Below are positions 13,971 through 19,236 of a DNA stretch of 19,236 nt, one piece after another. The notes below the pieces were generated by a model. That model made no database searches, was not told the origin of the DNA, and saw only the letters and a program-made list of their open reading frames with translations. A program made the position numbers and the translations under genes. Position 1 is the stretch's first letter. Every line of letters begins with the position of its first letter. Source of the stretch: CAZVJA01 sp964626885 (GTDB lineage: Bacteria; Planctomycetota; Planctomycetia; Planctomycetales; Planctomycetaceae); contig CAZVJA010000092.1 in assembly GCA_964626885.1 (NCBI GenBank), positions 1 to 19,236 on the forward strand, written 5' to 3'.

Positions 13971-14127
13971 TCGCAGAGGACACAGAGTGCACAGAGGTAA
14001 GAGGAAGATGGAAGGATGAGAATGGAGGATTGAGAACAGGAAAGTTACAATTTGCACACTTGCTTGCCATCCTGTTCCCCCCGTCTTCGTCTACATTCTG
14101 ACTCTGCGCTCTCCGCGTCCACTGCGG
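13971..14127. repeat. GCAGAGGAC long inverted repeat within the phage cassette
   Basis: The left arm 13971-13996 (starting TCGCAGAGGACACAG) and right arm 14102-14127 (starting CTCTGCGCTCTCC) pair at about 20 of 26 positions. They belong to the same word family as the palindrome at 1929 and 4157, in inverted arrangement. The spacer holds a purine-rich stretch (14006-14042, words GGAAGATGG and GGAGGATTGAG). Its complement resembles the CCATCCTCC stretch translated at 18037-18124. Confidence 0.65.
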
Positions 14128-14141
14128 CAAACACGTCTGAT

Positions 14142-16016
14142 TCATTCCGGCCACGATTCATCAGATTCATCCATGATCGGTTCGAGCCCGTTTCCCAGCG
14201 CGCGTTCCTCCTCCGGCGTAACCAACAGCAGCGGCCGGTCGACAACCATCGGCAGTCGGGGATGGTCGAGCGTTCGCACCGCCGCATAGAGATAGACAAC
14301 CGCGTCTGCCCGGTCGGGAGAGCGGCCGAGCTTCTCGCGCAGCGTCTCCCCCTTGAAGATTCCACCGGGAGGGCGGTCTTTCGGCGTGATGCGAAACCGC
14401 ACGCCGTCGCTGGCGAAGAGTTTTGCCGGCGCTGTCAGTTCCTCGCGTAGCATCGCATCGGTAACCATCGGCCACGGATCGTTTCCCCAGGGGCCACGCG
14501 GATCAAGCCGCCGCGCCAACTCGCCGTAATTTTCTGCTCGCTTGTTGGCATACAAATCAGGCTCGACGTCCGCCGGTCGATTACCGCGGATTTCGATGAT
14601 CCGCGCTCCTTGCTCCGCCAGCCGGTCGCCGACCCCTTTGCCGAGCCCGTCCATGTCGACCGCCACCGGCACCATCCCTGCTTTCAGGTCGATGCCATAC
14701 TCGTCACGTGCAATGGCCAGCGTCCAGGCTACCGTTTGCATGGTGTCGGCCATCTGCCGCACGTGCAGCCGACGCAAGCCGGATGAACCGCCGGCCGCCA
14801 GCACCGTTTCGTCTCCGTTCTGCGACGCCGCGACATCTAGGCCGAATGCGTCAACCGGGATCTCTTCGCGCATAATGCTCCATGCGTCGATATGCCGATC
14901 GAGCCAACTGTCGAGAATCACTTGCAACTCCAAATCCTCCATAGGAAACCGCCCTTGGCCGAACACTTCGACATGCCGCGGATTGGGATGTGCGAGAATG
15001 TCTCGATAACGCGCGTAGTCCAACTGGTTCGGAATGATCGGCCGGATGTCGTCATGCAGCTCGGAGGGAATCGGATCTCCCGCTGCAAATGTGCGGCCGC
15101 GAATCTCGATGCCGCCATGCGGCGCGATCGGCTTTTCCAGCCGTTTGTGACGCACGTTCAGACAGTCCTCCCCGCCGACGGTCACACAGCGTCGCCGCCC
15201 GAACGATGTTGCGACCGTCTGCGTGGCGTCGGGGGTTTGAATCGGGAACGCGCGGCGAAACCATCCGCCCAGCGTTCGCGGGTTTGAGAGTGCAATGATC
15301 ATCCGCGCCTGCTTCTTCGCGTTGTCGTAGAATTCGTCCGGCACGGCGCTCGCCTCGTCAAACAGAAACAGAGTGCTCGGTCCGTGTTGTCCCGAAAAAC
15401 CTTCGCCTGTTTGCGGATTGGCGATCATCATGTAATGCTTCGGCCCGTCGCTAATGCCGCGCACCTGAATCGTCCCCGAACCGGGTCGCCGCATCCGCTG
15501 CCTGAGCGAGGCAATTTCGGCAAAGATCACCCGCTGTGCATGCTCGATGCGGTCGCTGCTGATGATCACTCGGCTTTCGGGAAAGATGTCGAACCAGACA
15601 TTCGCGACGAGCGCGACCGCGAACCCTTTTCCCGGCTTCGTGCACCCCTTGATGAACAATTCGGTGATCTCCGGGCGAAAGGCCGACTCGATGATGTCGG
15701 ACTGAAAGCCGTCGATCCGCAAATCTCGCCCCAGAAGCGTGCGCTCATCTTCGTCGCGCGCCATCAACTCCGGCCATTGCCATTTCACATAATCCCACGA
15801 CTCGCCGTTCCTGGCGCGGCGGATTGCATTTCGGAGTGCCAGCTCGGCTTTTGCTTCGCGGGCCTTTTCGCGCAATTCTGTTAAGTCTTCGGGACGATCC
15901 TGCCAAGAAACGAAAGCGAACGACAAGCTCTTCCTTCCCAGCGACCATCTCCACGGATCAATCCACTGCAGGATTACGATCCACAGACTCCAGAGACGGT
16001 CGCGTAAGGTCATCAT
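14142..16016 (-). CDS. Phage terminase large subunit (TerL)
   Basis: A 624-residue packaging motor and nuclease. The ATPase part has a P-loop-like GCTKPGKG at 124-131, the Walker B LFLFDE at 216-221, and LSNPRTLGGWF at 243-253 at the motif III position. The RuvC-like nuclease part supplies acidic residues D394 (FGLDVAAS), D454/D456 (VAVDMDG) and D571 (DRADAVVYLYAA). The start ATG at 16016 has GGAGG nine bases upstream; the longer frame to 16244 lies in the small-terminase gene. TerL cuts phage DNA and pumps it into the head through the portal. The frame is intact. The residue after GKG in the P-loop is Phe, where the family normally has Thr or Ser just after the Lys, so ATP binding may be altered or the motif differently placed. 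Confidence 0.85.
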   Translation of the reverse strand: MMTLRDRLWSLWIVILQWIDPWRWSLGRKSLSFAFVSWQDRPEDLTELREKAREAKAELALRNAIRRARNGESWDYVKWQWPELMARDEDERTLLGRDLRIDGFQSDIIESAFRPEITELFIKGCTKPGKGFAVALVANVWFDIFPESRVIISSDRIEHAQRVIFAEIASLRQRMRRPGSGTIQVRGISDGPKHYMMIANPQTGEGFSGQHGPSTLFLFDEASAVPDEFYDNAKKQARMIIALSNPRTLGGWFRRAFPIQTPDATQTVATSFGRRRCVTVGGEDCLNVRHKRLEKPIAPHGGIEIRGRTFAAGDPIPSELHDDIRPIIPNQLDYARYRDILAHPNPRHVEVFGQGRFPMEDLELQVILDSWLDRHIDAWSIMREEIPVDAFGLDVAASQNGDETVLAAGGSSGLRRLHVRQMADTMQTVAWTLAIARDEYGIDLKAGMVPVAVDMDGLGKGVGDRLAEQGARIIEIRGNRPADVEPDLYANKRAENYGELARRLDPRGPWGNDPWPMVTDAMLREELTAPAKLFASDGVRFRITPKDRPPGGIFKGETLREKLGRSPDRADAVVYLYAAVRTLDHPRLPMVVDRPLLLVTPEEERALGNGLEPIMDESDESWPE

Positions 16017-16647
16017 CGGATTCCGCCTCCGAGAGATGCATGGCGTCGGACTCACGTCCTGCAAGCCGTTGCAAGACCGCCTCTGCCGCACAGAGCGTGG
16101 CCAGTTCTTCGTCGCTGGCTGTCTGCAGGGCTTTGCGCGCGGCAGCCTCTGAGTCCTCCCCTTTTTTCTTGGTTGTCGGCTTGATGGTCCACATTCGTCG
16201 AATATCGGAGAGTGCCGAGCGCGCTTCCCAGAGAAAACGGGCATTCCCCCCTTTTCGCCGAGTGACAGTTTCGACTCTCAACTTTGGCAACCCGATGGCT
16301 CCGCGAGCGCGGGCGTCCTCGGTCGCATCACCCCCCTGCTCTCCCTGCGCCGTCCGCTTGTGCGTCACCTCGTCCTCGCAACTCCGGTCGTAGCCGGCGA
16401 TTGCCTTCCGAAAAATTTCCTCCAGGCGCACCGTATGCTGCACGCGAAGTTGCTGTGCACCACCCCGGAACTTCGCACCCATCTTTGCTTCGACTGCGAG
16501 GAGACCACTGCGAAGCGCTTCCGGATCACAAGACAATTCATCGGCAAGATGTTCGACCGTAACGCCCGCGACCTGATGACGCAGGTAAAGCTCGCGAATT
16601 TGCTCGGACGACAGATCCGCCGCCGGACGGTTTTTCCGCTGATGCAT
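15958..16647 (-). CDS. Putative phage terminase small subunit
   Basis: A 229-residue protein. The N-terminal part has a helix-turn-helix-like segment (GVTVEHLADELSCDPEALRSGL, about 28-49), as expected for DNA recognition by small terminases. A charged helical middle follows. A basic stretch (TIKPTTKKKGE) and a helical, acidic C-terminus (about 163-229) end it. The assignment rests mainly on its position directly before terL; the sequence itself is not diagnostic. AGGAGG lies six bases before the ATG at 16647. It overlaps terL by 59 bases, longer than typical coupled overlaps. It could also be a general regulator with an HTH. Confidence 0.6.
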   Translation of the reverse strand: MHQRKNRPAADLSSEQIRELYLRHQVAGVTVEHLADELSCDPEALRSGLLAVEAKMGAKFRGGAQQLRVQHTVRLEEIFRKAIAGYDRSCEDEVTHKRTAQGEQGGDATEDARARGAIGLPKLRVETVTRRKGGNARFLWEARSALSDIRRMWTIKPTTKKKGEDSEAAARKALQTASDEELATLCAAEAVLQRLAGRESDAMHLSEAESDDDLTRPSLESVDRNPAVD

Positions 16648-16817
16648 ATCGTGCCTCCTGTCGAAGTCCGCTCCTGAAACCGCGACTTCATTCTCTCCCG
16701 ATTCCGAGATGCGTCAACGTGCGCTTCGGAGAATAGGATATCGAGAAAGGGATGAGAGGTTGTTGAGTGTCGCACGACATCCGATCTCCGTCCCCACTCG
16801 CATCCTCACAATCCCTC

Positions 16818-16847
16818 TTGACAACATTTCTACCCCGGTAGTAGAGT
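16818..16847 (+). promoter_or_regulatory. Sigma-70-like promoter of blaI
   Basis: TTGACA at 16818-16823 is a perfect -35 word. The best -10 is TAGAGT at 16842-16847 with an 18-base spacer, a weak match. The first operator-like dyad covers the spacer and -10, so bound repressor would block polymerase. Confidence 0.55.
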
Positions 16848-16870
16848 GCTGCTTCTACTGAAGTAGTAGA
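16829..16870 (+). promoter_or_regulatory. Two BlaI-like operators
   Basis: Two 17-base dyads of the same form, TCTAC-N5-TAGTAGA, at 16829-16845 and 16854-16870, 25 bases apart start to start. They resemble the TACTACA/TGTAGTA dyads bound by BlaI/MecI repressors. One overlaps the promoter and the other follows it, the arrangement expected for self-repression of the blaI-M56 pair. Confidence 0.65.
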
Positions 16871-16978
16871 TAAGAGCCATCGCCTTTCAGCAATCAGCTT
16901 GAAGGCTGAGAACAACATGCTGGGCGGGGAGGATGGATGCATTCCTGAAGCCCAATTCCCTAAATTCCGGACGGACCC

Positions 16979-17360
16979 ATGCGCAAGAAACATCAGCTCG
17001 CGGCACTGCAATTGGCGATCATGCAGGTGTTGTGGGACAAGGACGAAGCAACCGTCGCCGAGGTCCGCGAGGCGCTCGCACCGTCCCGTCGCCTGGCCCA
17101 CACCACCGTGGCCACCATGCTCACCAAGATGGAACGCAACGGACAGGTGGCCCACCGTACCGAAGGACGAGTCAATATTTACCGCCCGGCACTTCGCCGC
17201 GATGTCGTCGGCCGCTCGATGGTGACTGATCTTGTCTCGCGGCTCTTCAGCGGCGACATCGAGCAGATGGTCAGCCACTTGCTCGACGCAAAGGACATTT
17301 CGCCGGAAGAACTCGCGCGGCTGAAAGAGTTGATTCGCAAGAAGGAAAGAGAGGTGCGCG

Positions 17361-17371
<11 letters not shown>
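16979..17371 (+). CDS. BlaI/MecI/CopY-family transcriptional repressor
   Basis: A 130-residue winged-helix repressor of typical length. The DNA-binding part is residues 1 to about 72, with LAALQLAIMQVLWDKDEATV, the recognition region HTTVATMLTKMERNG and the wing VAHRTEGRVNIYRP. The C-terminal dimerisation helices follow (SRLFSGDIEQMVSHLLD, then SPEELARLKELIRKKE). In this family the dimer binds operator dyads and is inactivated when a partner M56 metallopeptidase is triggered. The partner gene here overlaps its end by 11 bases. Two dyads sit over its promoter. The start at 16979 has only a modest GGACGG upstream. The targets are unknown and no beta-lactamase is in the window; planctomycete pairs of this type need not concern antibiotics. 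Confidence 0.88.

Positions 17372-19236
<1,865 letters not shown>

Larger units (their letters stand above)
12170..16647 (-). mobile_element. Prophage-derived packaging cassette (terS-terL-coiled coil-portal)
   Basis: Four minus-strand genes in the usual order of the DNA-packaging end of a tailed-phage late operon. Small terminase overlaps large terminase, and the coiled-coil gene overlaps portal. Capsid protease, major capsid, head-tail and tail genes should follow portal but do not; the next genes are the secreted paralogs. No integrase or attachment site is visible. It is either a degraded prophage or a retained cassette. Confidence 0.7.
16648..16978. other. 331-bp divergent intergenic region (terS / blaI)
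   Basis: The first 170 bases next to the small terminase show no structure I can name. The blaI-side promoter and operators occupy 16818-16870, followed by a leader of about 110 bases. Small open frames here are shadows. Confidence 0.6.

Noticed and set aside
16017..16244. N-terminal extension of TerL to 16244
   Set aside because: It lies inside the small-terminase gene and gives an Arg/Pro-rich shadow peptide; a strong GGAGG site marks the start at 16016.
16899..17229. Two plus-strand frames (16899-17225 and 16933-17229) overlapping blaI
   Set aside because: They are out-of-frame readings of blaI with Arg/Pro/His-rich composition.

Overview
This window is about 19.2 kb of GC-rich bacterial DNA and most likely comes from a planctomycete (Planctomycetota). 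The case rests on several things seen together: a short PEP-CTERM secreted protein, secreted CBM9-like/PKD and DGIHW-propeller proteins, a BlaI plus M56-peptidase pair, many lineage-restricted hypothetical proteins, and dense small palindromic repeats between genes. No species can be named from this. A run of exactly 100 N (9016-9115) is an assembly gap, so the sequence is a scaffold and not finished.

Layout. (1) 1-1928, plus strand: the 3' end of livM, then livG and livF, the permease and two ATPases of a branched-chain amino-acid-type ABC importer. (2) 1896-5866: a repeat-rich accessory stretch. It holds a zinc-ribbon protein (minus strand), a PEP-CTERM protein, and three small membrane proteins of unknown function. 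A 168-bp unit that includes the last ten codons of livF occurs twice (1896 and 4115), and a deleted fragment of it lies at 5284. (3) 5884-8604, minus strand: two secreted proteins that look carbohydrate-related, one CBM9-like with a PKD domain and one with a GH43/GH32-like propeller. (4) 8605-9620: a cluster of at least five hairpin repeats, a 5'-truncated kelch gene interrupted by the assembly gap, and a small secreted protein that looks frameshifted. (5) 9810-12098, minus strand: two tandem paralogous secreted proteins of unknown family. Each has a conserved KV(L/I)xxxxIVxP motif pair, a matching 5' leader, and the same promoter-like pair TGTAAC-N16-CGCT. A strong terminator hairpin separates them. 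(6) 12170-16647, minus strand: a phage packaging cassette (small terminase, large terminase, coiled-coil protein, portal) with no capsid, protease or tail genes beside it. Genomic repeats have entered it between terL and the coiled-coil gene. (7) 16818-19236, plus strand: a blaI-type repressor with two operator-like dyads over its promoter, overlapping a BlaR1-like M56 metallopeptidase gene that runs off the window.

The most interesting structural observation is that the M56 gene carries several of the genome's palindromic repeat families inside its coding sequence. Two families occur twice each in the same reading frame, so the repeats are translated as linkers. One of them differs by one base from a noncoding copy 5 kb away. 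Noncoding copies of that family keep a paired stem although the stem sequence changes, which suggests selection or templating on structure.
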